NCBI GenBank assembly: GCA_008017155.1
Contig: SSGX01000015.1
Location: forward strand, 1-64,000
From: Neisseriales bacterium
Lineage (GTDB): Bacteria; Pseudomonadota; Gammaproteobacteria; Burkholderiales; UBA11063
Length of the DNA stretch: 64,000 nucleotides
Direction: 5' to 3'
Shown piece after piece: positions 16,418 to 24,348 of this stretch. The position numbers and the translations under genes are program-made. The notes beneath the pieces are model-generated. The model searched no databases. It had not been told where the DNA came from and was given only the letters and a program-made list of their open reading frames with translations. Each line of letters begins with the position of its first letter. Within the stretch, counting starts at the first letter, position 1.

Positions 16418-17473
16418 ATGGCAAAAGTTGTAATTGGGATGTCTGGTGGTGTTGATTCTTCCGTAGCTGCATATTTATTAAAGCAAGAAGGACATGATGT
16501 AACTGGTATATTCATGCAAAACTGGGAAGATGATGATAACGATGAATATTGTACTATTAAGGAAGACAGTCTTGATGCAATTGCCGTGGCTGATGTATTA
16601 GGAATAGACATTGAGATAGTTAATTTTGCTAAAAATTATAAAGATCGAGTATTTAGTTATTTTCTTGATGAATATCAGGCAGGTAGAACGCCAAATCCAG
16701 ACATCTTATGTAATTCCGAAATAAAATTTAAGGCCTTTCTTGAACATGCCTTGACTCTTGGTGCTGACTATATTGCAACTGGTCATTATGTCGGAAAAAC
16801 TAGATTAGCCGATGGTGAGCTTCTAATGAAAGCAGAAGATAGCAATAAAGATCAGAGTTATTTTCTTTATCGCCTAAATCAGTATCAAATAGCACATTCG
16901 CTATTCCCCCTAGCCAAAATCACCAAACCGGAAATCCGTAAACTGGCAGCGGAACTTAATTTACCGAACGCTAATAAAAAAGATAGTACTGGGATTTGTT
17001 TTATTGGAGAACGACCATTTCGCGAGTTCCTACAAAAATACTTACCGACTAAGACTGGCAAAATGGTCACTCCAGATGGTAAAATAGTTGCCGAACACGG
17101 TGGCTTAATGTATTATACTATCGGACAACGCAAGGGTCTTGGTATTGGTGGACAAGGCGAGCCGTGGTTTGTAGCCGATAAAAATCTAGCAAGTAATGAA
17201 TTGATCGTCGTGCAGGGACACAACCATCCACTATTACTTAAAAAGTCTCTTACTGCTAGGCAGTTAAGCTTTGGACTGGATAAACTCCCAGCCGAAGGGA
17301 TTTATACAGCAAAAACTAGATACCGAATGCAAGATGCAAGGTGCAGCTTAAAAATAACGGGCGATGACGAGATAACACTTGATTTTGAACAAGAGCAATG
17401 GGCAATTACACCGGGACAATCGGTAGTAATTTATGATGGTAATTTATGCCTTGGTGGCGGAATAATTTTATAA
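16418..17473 (+). CDS. mnmA: tRNA-specific 2-thiouridylase MnmA
   Basis: MnmA adenylates and thiolates U34 of tRNA-Lys, -Glu and -Gln to make s2U, using sulfur relayed from IscS/TusE. The 351-aa protein has the PP-loop SGGVDSS (residues 9-15), the catalytic cysteine pair Cys98 ([10 protein letters not shown]) and Cys194 ([11 protein letters not shown]), and the C-terminal beta-barrel domain. It starts 2 bp after nudJ and is probably translated from the same message. Confidence 0.96.
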   Translation: MAKVVIGMSGGVDSSVAAYLLKQEGHDVTGIFMQNWEDDDNDEYCTIKEDSLDAIAVADVLGIDIEIVNFAKNYKDRVFSYFLDEYQAGRTPNPDILCNSEIKFKAFLEHALTLGADYIATGHYVGKTRLADGELLMKAEDSNKDQSYFLYRLNQYQIAHSLFPLAKITKPEIRKLAAELNLPNANKKDSTGICFIGERPFREFLQKYLPTKTGKMVTPDGKIVAEHGGLMYYTIGQRKGLGIGGQGEPWFVADKNLASNELIVVQGHNHPLLLKKSLTARQLSFGLDKLPAEGIYTAKTRYRMQDARCSLKITGDDEITLDFEQEQWAITPGQSVVIYDGNLCLGGGIIL

Positions 17474-17512
17474 ACTAACTATTAACTCTCTCTTAATCTT
17501 CTGGAGAAAAAC

Positions 17513-18355
17513 ATGCATGTAGCTCAGGTTGATTTTAAATCAGCAAATGCCAGCCCGGAATTTGCTAAATCACTAAAAGAAACGGGATTCGCAGTAATTA
17601 AGAATCACCCAATAGACACTCAACTAATGGCGGATGTTTTTGATGAGTGGAAAGAATTCTTCGCCAGTGACTATAAGATGAATTATGTTTATAAAAATGA
17701 TACACAGGATGGTTTATTTCCAATGAATGTATCAGAAAAAGCCGTTGGCTATAGCGTTAAAGACATTAAAGAATTTTATCATTATTATACTTGGGGACAA
17801 TACCCAAAAGAATTAAGTGAGAAGACAAAAGACTTATATCAACAAATGAATCTGGTCGCAGTAACTTTATTAAACTGGGTTGAAGAGAACCTTCCGGAGG
17901 ATATCCGTAAATCATTGTCAGAACCACTTACTAGCATGATTAACGGTTCAAATCAAACTTTAATGCGAATACTTCATTATCCACCTTTAACTGGCAATGA
18001 AGAAGAAGGTGCAGTTAGAGCCGGGGCTCATGGTGATATTAACCTTCTGACAGTACTTGTTGCCGCCTCACAATCAGGCTTACAAGTAAAAGGAAGTGAT
18101 GATAAATGGTATGATGTACCTGCTGATCCGGGTATGCTCGCAATAAATATTGGTGACATGCTAGAAACAGCAACTAATGGATTTTATAAATCAACTCTAC
18201 ATCAGGTAATAAATCCACTTGATGATAGCAGACATTTATCTAGATACTCAATACCGTTATTCTTACATCCACGCCCTGATGTAAGGCTTTCTAGTAATAA
18301 AACCGCTGGTGAGTTTCTTGAAGAGCGCCTACGTGCACTAGGCATAAAAAAATAA
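17513..18355 (+). CDS. 2-oxoglutarate/Fe(II)-dependent oxygenase, isopenicillin-N-synthase-like
   Basis: This predicted non-haem iron dioxygenase is 280 aa. The iron ligands are visible as His173 and Asp175 (AHGDIN) and His230 (STLHQV). Arg244 and Ser246 (RYSIP) would bind 2-oxoglutarate, and the N-terminal DIOX_N-like stretch is LKETGFAVIKNHPID. It belongs with bacterial IPNS-like oxygenases whose substrate is usually unknown. CTGGAG lies 7 nt before the start. It precedes the DUF3460 and O-methyltransferase genes on the same strand. Confidence 0.85.
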   Translation: MHVAQVDFKSANASPEFAKSLKETGFAVIKNHPIDTQLMADVFDEWKEFFASDYKMNYVYKNDTQDGLFPMNVSEKAVGYSVKDIKEFYHYYTWGQYPKELSEKTKDLYQQMNLVAVTLLNWVEENLPEDIRKSLSEPLTSMINGSNQTLMRILHYPPLTGNEEEGAVRAGAHGDINLLTVLVAASQSGLQVKGSDDKWYDVPADPGMLAINIGDMLETATNGFYKSTLHQVINPLDDSRHLSRYSIPLFLHPRPDVRLSSNKTAGEFLEERLRALGIKK

Positions 18356-18387
18356 AACATTAAGCTAATTAAATAGGAAATAGATAA

Positions 18388-18597
18388 ATGAAAAATACTA
18401 AATATGTATCTGAAGCAACTGAATTTCTTAAAGGTCTAATAAACAAACCAGAAATCCGTGAGGATCAGCATAAAATGCGCTCAACTTGGTGGGATAAAGG
18501 ATTTATTGACCATGAGGAACAAGATTCATATACAAAAGATGAAATAAAACATGATGGATATGTTTACTTTAGTTATCCGTCAAATAAAAATAAGTAA
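18388..18597 (+). CDS. DUF3460-family small protein
   Basis: This 69-aa soluble protein has the pattern YVSEATEFLKGLINKPEI, then Q-K-R--WWDK-FID-EEQ, and a C-terminal YVYF. It matches the DUF3460 family, which is known mainly from Betaproteobacteria and has no assigned function. Its stop codon shares one base with the start of the downstream O-methyltransferase (TAATG), so the two are translationally coupled. The family is useful as a lineage marker. Confidence 0.75.
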   Translation: MKNTKYVSEATEFLKGLINKPEIREDQHKMRSTWWDKGFIDHEEQDSYTKDEIKHDGYVYFSYPSNKNK

Positions 18598-19250
18598 TGC
18601 CCAAAACAATTATTACTGATGAGCTGTATCAATACTGCCTTGATAAAGGAGTCCGTGAACACCCAGCTCTAGTTAGTTTACGCCAGCAAACAAAAGTACA
18701 ATTAGAGAATAGTCAGATGCTAATAAGTCCCGAACAGGGAGCTTTTTTGGCTATGTTGATTAGACTAATGAATGTTAATTCTTATCTTGAAGTTGGTGTT
18801 TTTACTGGCTACAGTGCATTATGGGCAGCTCTAGCTCTACCAGAAACAGGTAAAATAGTTGCTCTTGATATTAGTGATGAACATAGCGCTTTGGCTGAAT
18901 CAGCATGGCATGCCGCCAAGGTTAGGCATAAGATAGAATATATTGTCGCACCAGCCAAAGAGTCAATGCAGTCATTTATAGCAAAAGGTGAGTCATTCGA
19001 TCTGATTTTTATTGATGCCAACAAATCACAATACTTAGAGTATTACGAATTGGCATTGCAACTTGTCCCTAGTGGTGGGCTTATAATGATTGATAACGTA
19101 TTTATGTATGGGCAGGTACTTGAAGATAATGCTAAGAAAGCATATATAAAAACTTTGCAAAAGCTAAATGATTTGATCAAGGATGATCCACGGGTTGATA
19201 TATCAATGCTTCCTTTTGGTGATGGCATAACGCTGGCACGCAAAAAATAA
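18597..19250 (+). CDS. SAM-dependent O-methyltransferase, caffeoyl-CoA/catechol type (family 3)
   Basis: This 217-aa methyltransferase has the SAM-binding motif LEVGVFTGYSALWAALALP, the acidic residue in VALDISDEH, and the metal-binding Asp in FIDANKSQYLEYYE with the following IDNV. This is the layout of family 3 O-methyltransferases that methylate catechol-type hydroxyls in a divalent-cation-dependent way. The substrate is unknown. It starts inside the DUF3460 stop codon and ends 18 bp before tolR, in the place where tolQ would normally be. Confidence 0.85.
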   Translation: MPKTIITDELYQYCLDKGVREHPALVSLRQQTKVQLENSQMLISPEQGAFLAMLIRLMNVNSYLEVGVFTGYSALWAALALPETGKIVALDISDEHSALAESAWHAAKVRHKIEYIVAPAKESMQSFIAKGESFDLIFIDANKSQYLEYYELALQLVPSGGLIMIDNVFMYGQVLEDNAKKAYIKTLQKLNDLIKDDPRVDISMLPFGDGITLARKK

Positions 19251-19268
19251 TATAATTTCAGGATATTT

Positions 19269-19679
19269 ATGAAACGACGGTTAAGACGTGATTCACTACA
19301 CAATCAAATGAATGTGGTACCATATATAGATGTAATGCTAGTATTACTTGTGATTTTTATGGTAACGGCACCAATGTTTACCCCAGGAGTGATTAATTTG
19401 CCAAGCGTAGGCAAAGCAGCGCAAGTAACAAAACAACCGCTAGAAATCAATATCAATGCTGATGGTAGCTACACCATGACTCAAGATGGTAAAACAACTC
19501 CAGTAGGTTCACTTGAAGATCTAATAACGAAGACAATGAGTTTAGCTAAAGATGACACCCCAGTAGTAATTGCTGCCGACAAAACCGTGCAGTATGACAA
19601 AGTTATCAGTGTAGTTGATAAATTATATAGCTCAGGGATTAAAAAAGTCGCATTGGTAGTAAAACAGAAAAATGGTTAA
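19269..19679 (+). CDS. tolR: Tol-Pal system protein TolR (ExbD/TolR family)
   Basis: TolR is the inner-membrane peptidoglycan-binding partner of TolQ in the proton-driven Tol-Pal machine. The 136-aa protein has a single N-terminal transmembrane helix with the motor aspartate in NVVPYIDVMLVLLVIFMVTA (about residues 17-36) and a periplasmic ExbD/TolR domain. AGGA precedes the start. The reading frame overlaps tolA by 8 bp. The motor subunit tolQ, which normally lies directly upstream, is missing here and must be elsewhere. Confidence 0.9.
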   Translation: MKRRLRRDSLHNQMNVVPYIDVMLVLLVIFMVTAPMFTPGVINLPSVGKAAQVTKQPLEININADGSYTMTQDGKTTPVGSLEDLITKTMSLAKDDTPVVIAADKTVQYDKVISVVDKLYSSGIKKVALVVKQKNG

Positions 19680-20448
19680 AGAACGTAATAAAAGTAGTAC
19701 GATATTTTCTCTAGCAATGCATATTGGCATTGCTATTGCGCTATTTTATTTTAGTAAACCAATCTCGGTACTTATCCCATCCCGCTCAGACGGAATTGAA
19801 GTAAGTTTGGTATCAATGCCAAACCAGACAGTAATGCCCTATACGCCAAAAGTAAAGATTACCGCACCAACGCCGATAAAAACGATGGATACACCAGCAG
19901 ACATTAATGTAAAGCAAAATAATCAAAGTAAGCCACAACCAACTCCGGCAGCTACTACCCCACCAAAGATAGAAGCAAAACCAATTGAGAAGCCAGTTAC
20001 AAAAGATAATAATCAGACACAATCACCAACAACGGCTAAACCCAAAACGGCAAAGAACCAAAAGGCAATGATTAATGACCTACTTGGTGATGTAATGTCT
20101 ACCAATACAACCTCGGTAAGAAAAGGAAAAGCGGTTGGTGGCAATCCAAACGGAACAAGTGATAGCGATAATTTGATAGGTAATTATGCAGATCAAGTAA
20201 TTAATGCAGTTCGCCCATTTGTGGTTATTCCGGATGATGTTAATCCCAATGCAAAGGCAGTGGTAAAAGTTATCCTTAACCCGGACATGAGTGTACGTCA
20301 GGTTAGCTTGATAAAATCAAGTGGAAATGATGCCTATGATCAGAATATCCAAACGGCTATTAATCGGGTAAAAGTATTCCCTCCTCTACCGGATAATGCG
20401 CAATTTGTAGACTACCGCGTGTTACGCTTAACATTCAAACCACAATAA
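19672..20448 (+). CDS. tolA: TolA-like protein (TonB/TolA C-terminal domain)
   Basis: TolA spans the periplasm and links the TolQR motor to TolB and Pal. The 258-aa protein has one N-terminal membrane anchor (about residues 12-30), a Pro/Thr/Lys-rich linker (KPQPTPAATTPPKIEAKPIE), and a C-terminal TonB/TolA domain (NPNAKAVVKVILNPDMSVRQ onward). It is much shorter than the ~420-aa E. coli TolA and lacks its long alanine-rich helix. A TonB-like function is therefore formally possible, but the position between tolR and tolB favours TolA. Confidence 0.85.
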   Translation: MVKERNKSSTIFSLAMHIGIAIALFYFSKPISVLIPSRSDGIEVSLVSMPNQTVMPYTPKVKITAPTPIKTMDTPADINVKQNNQSKPQPTPAATTPPKIEAKPIEKPVTKDNNQTQSPTTAKPKTAKNQKAMINDLLGDVMSTNTTSVRKGKAVGGNPNGTSDSDNLIGNYADQVINAVRPFVVIPDDVNPNAKAVVKVILNPDMSVRQVSLIKSSGNDAYDQNIQTAINRVKVFPPLPDNAQFVDYRVLRLTFKPQ

Positions 20449-20477
20449 ATAAATTTTAGCTAGGAGTTAAATTGACG

Positions 20478-21704
20478 ATGAAAAAAATATCACTGATTTT
20501 ATTAATGAGTATATGTGGCTATGTATACGCTGACCAAAATATTGAAATTGTTGGTGGAAATAGCGCAGGAAGTCCCAAGCTTGCAATAGTGAGCTTCACT
20601 AATGAAAGTGGCAATATTTCTGATGAATTAACCAATGATTTCAAAGTTACAGGTGAATTTAACGTACTTAACTATGCAAATACTGATGCAATAGAAAGTG
20701 GTGTTCAATACAGCATCAGTGGCGCAATTTCAGAAACAGCTGATGGACAAATGCAGATTAAGTATAAACTAACTAATCTATTAACAAACCAAGTTATGCT
20801 TGATCAAACAGCTGCATTTAATGGCAAGTTTCTCCGTAAAGCAGTTCATGCGGTAAGTAATAATATCTATCAAAAGTTAACTAATACACCAGGCGCATTT
20901 ACTAGTAAAATTGCACTTACAGTTGAAGAAACACCTAAAAAATATGCCATCATAGTCGCTGATTATGATGGCTACAATCCTAAGACCGTACTTACAACAT
21001 CACATCCAATCACTTCATTATCTTGGGATAAGTCTGGTCAGTATCTAAGCTATGTTACCTATGAAACTGGAAAACCAGTTGTTTATGTACAAAACATACA
21101 AAGTGGCAATCGTTATACTGTTGCAAATTTCAACGGCTCAAACTCTTCACCTGTATTCTTATCAAATTCACAAAAACTACTAGTAACATTAAGTAAAGAT
21201 TATGGTTCGCATATATATATTGTAAATAATAGTAAATATACGGGAACAAGTCAAGCTACTCCAGTAGTAAATTTTGGAACTATTGATACTGAAGCAGATA
21301 TTTCAAACAATGGAAAGGTATTATTTACAACTGATCACGACGGTGGTCCGCAAATTTTCATGACCGACCTTAATGGCTCATCACCAACGCGAATCACACA
21401 GGGATTAGGTAAATACAATACCACCGCCAGATTTTCTAATGATGGCGGTAAGATCACCTTCATCAATCGTAACAATGGTGTATTTCAAACTTACGTTATG
21501 GATCTTACCACGCAAGCTGCCTATCCAGTTAGTCCAAACGCACATCATGATGTAAGCCCGAGCTTTTCTCCGAATGACAAGCTAGTCTTATTTTCAAGTG
21601 ATGATACAATGTACATAAGTAATGCTACGGGCACTACATTAACCAAGTTAAATAATTTGAATTACATGCGTATAATCGATCAACGCTGGGCAAAAAATTT
21701 CTAG
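20478..21704 (+). CDS. tolB: Tol-Pal system beta-propeller protein TolB
   Basis: TolB is the periplasmic beta-propeller that binds Pal and is pulled by TolA during outer-membrane constriction. The product is 408 aa from the ATG at 20478, with signal peptide MKKISLILLMSICGYVYA. An in-frame TTG at 20472 is spaced better from the TAGGAG site (5 nt against 11), so the true start may be two codons earlier. The N-terminal TolB domain (YSISGAISETADGQMQIKYK) precedes repeated propeller blades such as SWDKSGQYLSYVTYE and ARFSNDGGKITFI. Confidence 0.92.
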   Translation: MKKISLILLMSICGYVYADQNIEIVGGNSAGSPKLAIVSFTNESGNISDELTNDFKVTGEFNVLNYANTDAIESGVQYSISGAISETADGQMQIKYKLTNLLTNQVMLDQTAAFNGKFLRKAVHAVSNNIYQKLTNTPGAFTSKIALTVEETPKKYAIIVADYDGYNPKTVLTTSHPITSLSWDKSGQYLSYVTYETGKPVVYVQNIQSGNRYTVANFNGSNSSPVFLSNSQKLLVTLSKDYGSHIYIVNNSKYTGTSQATPVVNFGTIDTEADISNNGKVLFTTDHDGGPQIFMTDLNGSSPTRITQGLGKYNTTARFSNDGGKITFINRNNGVFQTYVMDLTTQAAYPVSPNAHHDVSPSFSPNDKLVLFSSDDTMYISNATGTTLTKLNNLNYMRIIDQRWAKNF

Positions 21705-21710
21705 TAATTA

Positions 21711-21740
21711 TTGTATTTAATAATAAAATCATAGTATAAT
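21711..21740 (+). promoter_or_regulatory. Promoter between tolB and the three-repeat protein gene
   Basis: TTGTAT (21711-21716) and consensus TATAAT (21735-21740) are separated by 18 bp, beginning right after the tolB stop. It gives the inserted repeat-protein gene its own start. Confidence 0.55.
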
Positions 21741-21778
21741 AAAGTTATTAACTTAGTAATAATTTAAGAGATAGAAAC

Positions 21779-22201
21779 ATGTTAAAACAATTATTTATTA
21801 TGAGCTTCTGCATTGGTACTATATCAGTAGCATTTGCTGATACAGATCAATACAACGACCCTACTGTTAACTCATTGGCTGCAAGTAGTCAACAATTTCC
21901 ATCAGAAAATAAGCTAACCGGAGAAAAAGGTAAAACATATAACTCTCCAGATGCCCCTGAAGTAAATAAGCCAAATGTTAACTCTTTTGCGGCGAGTAGT
22001 CAGCTTTACCCACAACAAAACGAGTTAACAGGTAAAAAGAAACAGAAATACTACACCAAAGATGAAATGAAAAAAAAGAAAAACAGACCAAATGTTAATT
22101 CACGGATGGCAAGTTCAGAGCAATTCCCAGAACAAGACTCGTTTAACAATGATGGTAAAGGTTATAGTCACAACAAATCAAATTCAAGTGGCGGGAAGTA
22201 A
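21779..22201 (+). CDS. Secreted basic protein with three VNS-ASS-FP repeats, unknown family
   Basis: This 140-aa protein has a signal peptide (MLKQLFIMSFCIGTISVAFA, then DTDQ). The mature chain holds three copies of one motif: PTVNSLAASSQQFPSENKLT, PNVNSFAASSQLYPQQNELT and PNVNSRMASSEQFPEQDSF. Lys-rich spacers separate them, including KKKQKYY and KKKKNRP. No cysteine and no known domain is seen. It interrupts the tolB-pal order and has its own promoter. The Lys-rich linkers and periplasmic location suggest binding to peptidoglycan, LPS or another polyanion, but this is a guess. Confidence 0.7.
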   Translation: MLKQLFIMSFCIGTISVAFADTDQYNDPTVNSLAASSQQFPSENKLTGEKGKTYNSPDAPEVNKPNVNSFAASSQLYPQQNELTGKKKQKYYTKDEMKKKKNRPNVNSRMASSEQFPEQDSFNNDGKGYSHNKSNSSGGK

Positions 22202-22210
22202 TAAAACCTT

Positions 22211-22238
22211 TTTACTTTTACTATAAATACTGTATAAT
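22211..22238 (+). promoter_or_regulatory. Promoter of pal-cpoB
   Basis: TTTACT (22211-22216) and TATAAT (22233-22238) are 16 bp apart, 50 bp before the pal start. A separate promoter for pal is common in tol-pal clusters. Confidence 0.5.
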
Positions 22239-22288
22239 CACTGGTGGTGGTTAAATCCATATATTTTAATATCCAGAAAGGAAGACAT

Positions 22289-22861
22289 ATGAAAAAAATT
22301 TTAGCTTTGCTTATCGCTGGTGGGGCGTTAGTTGCATGTTCTTCAAACAAACCTCCTGAGACTGATATGAAAGCTGTTGCTTCTGCACCAGAACCTGTTG
22401 CATCTGCACCTGTTGCATCTGCACCTGCGCCTGTTGTAACTAATCACAATAGTGTATACTTTGGCTTCAATAAATATGACATTAAAGATGACTATACTGG
22501 TATAGTTAAAGCGAATGCTGACTATCTTGCTGCTCATAAAGATGCTAAAGTACAAGTTCAAGGTAACACTGATGATGTAGGTTCTGTAGAATATAACTTG
22601 TCATTAGGTCAAAAACGTGCTGATGCAGTTAAAAAAGCTCTAGTTGCTAATGGTGCTACTAAAGCTCAAGTTGAAGCAATTTCTAATGGTAAATTGAAAC
22701 CTAAGTATGACAACAACTCTTCTGCTACTAAAGCAATGAACCGTCGTTCTGACATTACTTACACTGCTGGACAACCTGCTGGCTATTCTACGGATAGCAA
22801 TGGTGTTCCTACAGTTGATGGTAGTGTGTACAATGGTACAGTTACTGAAGGTGTTGAATAA
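22289..22861 (+). CDS. pal: Peptidoglycan-associated lipoprotein Pal
   Basis: Pal is an outer-membrane lipoprotein that binds peptidoglycan meso-diaminopimelate and TolB. The start is set at 22289 after AGGAAGACAT, giving MKKILALLIAGGALVAC with lipobox LVAC (Cys17). An Ala-Pro linker of repeated VASAP units follows, then the OmpA_C domain with GNTDDVGSVEYNLSLGQKRA and the closing NRRSDI. Compared with usual Pal it has the extra Ala-Pro repeat and a ~35-residue tail after the OmpA domain (YTAGQPAGYSTDSNGVPTVD onward). Confidence 0.92.
   Translation: MKKILALLIAGGALVACSSNKPPETDMKAVASAPEPVASAPVASAPAPVVTNHNSVYFGFNKYDIKDDYTGIVKANADYLAAHKDAKVQVQGNTDDVGSVEYNLSLGQKRADAVKKALVANGATKAQVEAISNGKLKPKYDNNSSATKAMNRRSDITYTAGQPAGYSTDSNGVPTVDGSVYNGTVTEGVE
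22376..22434 (+). repeat. Short tandem repeat in pal coding for VASAP units
   Basis: A 15-bp unit close to GTTGCATCTGCACCT is repeated about three times with drift, encoding VASAP-type steps of the lipoprotein linker. Copy number could change by slippage and alter linker length without frameshift. Confidence 0.6.
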
Positions 22862-22863
22862 CT

Positions 22864-23598
22864 ATGAAAAAAAGTTTGTTGACAATTATAGGATTGTCAG
22901 CAAACCTTTTTCTTATAGGTTGTGCTGACGATCAAGCGCGTCAGCAAATTGCTGATACCAATCAACGCTTGAGTCAAATCCAGCAAAATGTTGGAGTCTT
23001 GGATAATAAAGTTTCAAATCAAAAATTAATTGATTTATTGAATCAAATAAATGACCTGCAAACTCAAATAAACCAATTAAATGGGCGAGTTTCTAACCTT
23101 GAACAAGGACAAAAAACTGGTCAAGGCGATCAGAACCAACAGGTACAGGCTTTAGAGTTAAGAGTACAGGCACTTGAAGACGCCGCAGGAGGAAGCAAGG
23201 CAGCAAATGCAGCTAAACCAACTGTTGTTACATCAAGTAATAATCCAGAACTACAGGCAGCAGTAAAAAAACTTCAAAATAAACAGATTCCTGAAGCAAT
23301 TACTGATTTACAAAATATTGCAAATGGTTCGGATAAAGTAGCTGCAGCTAGTGCTAACTACTATTTATCAGTAGCTTACGTGGCAAATAGTGAGTATAAA
23401 GAAGCAATTACACAAGCAAATAAATTTATTGCTGAAAATCCAAACAATAAATTTGTGCCTGATGCAATGAGAGTTGTCTATATATCTCAAAGCCAATTAG
23501 GAAATACAAAAGCAGCAAATGCGACAGCCAAAAAACTGATTAAAAGTTTCCCAAATAGTGAGGCTGCCAAGAAAGTTGCTAAACAACTACAGCAATAG
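22864..23598 (+). CDS. cpoB: Tol-Pal cell-division coordinator CpoB (YbgF), with lipobox
   Basis: CpoB links outer-membrane constriction by Tol-Pal to septal peptidoglycan synthesis by PBP1B. The 244-aa protein has an N-terminal coiled-coil (LLNQINDLQTQINQLNGRVS), a linker, and C-terminal TPR repeats (YYLSVAYVANSEYKEAITQANKFI). Unlike the soluble E. coli protein, its signal sequence ends in LFLIGC-ADD, a good lipobox with Cys20. It may therefore be anchored to the outer membrane; the residue after Cys is Ala, not the Asp that retains lipoproteins in the inner membrane. It starts 2 bp after pal. Confidence 0.9.
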   Translation: MKKSLLTIIGLSANLFLIGCADDQARQQIADTNQRLSQIQQNVGVLDNKVSNQKLIDLLNQINDLQTQINQLNGRVSNLEQGQKTGQGDQNQQVQALELRVQALEDAAGGSKAANAAKPTVVTSSNNPELQAAVKKLQNKQIPEAITDLQNIANGSDKVAAASANYYLSVAYVANSEYKEAITQANKFIAENPNNKFVPDAMRVVYISQSQLGNTKAANATAKKLIKSFPNSEAAKKVAKQLQQ

Positions 23599-23621
23599 CG
23601 ATTTAACGGCTTTTAATGAAG

Positions 23622-23650
23622 AACTCAAGCTTATTAGCTTGAGTTTTTTT
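23622..23650 (+). terminator. Rho-independent terminator of the tol-pal-cpoB unit
   Basis: A perfect 9-bp stem (AACTCAAGC / GCTTGAGTT) with a 6-nt loop is followed by a run of T, 24 bp after the cpoB stop. Confidence 0.85.
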
Positions 23651-23661
23651 AAGGAAAAAAC

Positions 23662-24024
23662 ATGCAAGTTAATCTACACAGCAACGAAGGTAATCAATTT
23701 ACAAGTTATTCAGAAAACACTGTTACAATTAACCAAATGGAATATAAGAATAATTTGCTGGTTACACCAAGCATTATTAAACCAGTTGAAATTACCAATA
23801 TCGCAGAATTAGATGATTTGTTTTTAGAAGAAATTCTTACACATAAGCCAGATATAATTATTTTTGGTACTGGCAATACAATTAAATATCCAGCAAATAA
23901 TATTCTAAAAAAATTACAACAACTTAGAATAGGTTTCGAAGTAATGCCAGTTCCCGCGCTATGCAGAACATTCAACTATCTAATTGGTGAAGGAAGAAAT
24001 GTGGTAGGAGTCTTACTATTTTAA
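23662..24024 (+). CDS. Mth938-like domain protein (DUF498)
   Basis: This 120-aa protein of the Mth938/NDUFAF3-like family has the characteristic IIIFGTGNTIKYPANNILKK and GFEVMPVPALCRTFNYLIGE segments. Bacterial members have no proven role; the mitochondrial relative NDUFAF3 assists complex I assembly. It starts 12 bp after the tol-pal terminator with AAGGAAAAAAC upstream, so it is either read through or has a promoter hidden in that hairpin region. Nothing links it to envelope function beyond position. Confidence 0.8.
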   Translation: MQVNLHSNEGNQFTSYSENTVTINQMEYKNNLLVTPSIIKPVEITNIAELDDLFLEEILTHKPDIIIFGTGNTIKYPANNILKKLQQLRIGFEVMPVPALCRTFNYLIGEGRNVVGVLLF

Positions 24025-24348
24025 ATCACTTAATTAGAAATATGATTTAGTAATCAGCAACAGCTTTTGCAATATTTAGCCCAATAGTTCACTAAAAGCA
24101 TTAGTATAGTATTATTTTAATATGGATAAAACTACAAATATCAATAACATTAATAAATATCTGACGTTAAAACTGAAGTGCCTACTTCAAGATTAAATTT
24201 TTGCTTATAGATTAGTAGACAAAATCTATATTTCATAGCAGATCATCAAACTTTAAATAATCCCATCGCAACTTTATTAATTGGATACTCGGGTATTAAT
24301 GCTGTTTAACGACCCCCTTATTAATAGAAAATATCTTATATAGTTAAA
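24025..24348. other. 324-bp AT-rich spacer between converging genes, no gene supported
   Basis: The spacer lies between the Mth938-like gene and the end of cutC. A 24-codon frame (24121-24195) lacks a ribosome-binding site. A 6-bp hairpin (TGAAGT-GCCT-ACTTCA, about 24175-24190) is followed by a weak T-run and might be a terminator for the plus-strand gene. No RNA gene, repeat or insertion remnant was recognised. Confidence 0.4.

Noticed and set aside
19672-20448. TonB instead of TolA
   Set aside because: The protein is short and Pro-rich like TonB, but it overlaps tolR and precedes tolB-pal, so TolA is the better call.
21860-22180. Possible CRISPR-like array from three regularly spaced repeats
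   Set aside because: The repeats are in-frame protein repeats with codon-level divergence, not near-identical DNA repeats with unique spacers.
24121-24195. 24-codon frame in the spacer before cutC
   Set aside because: No ribosome-binding site and strongly AT-driven composition.
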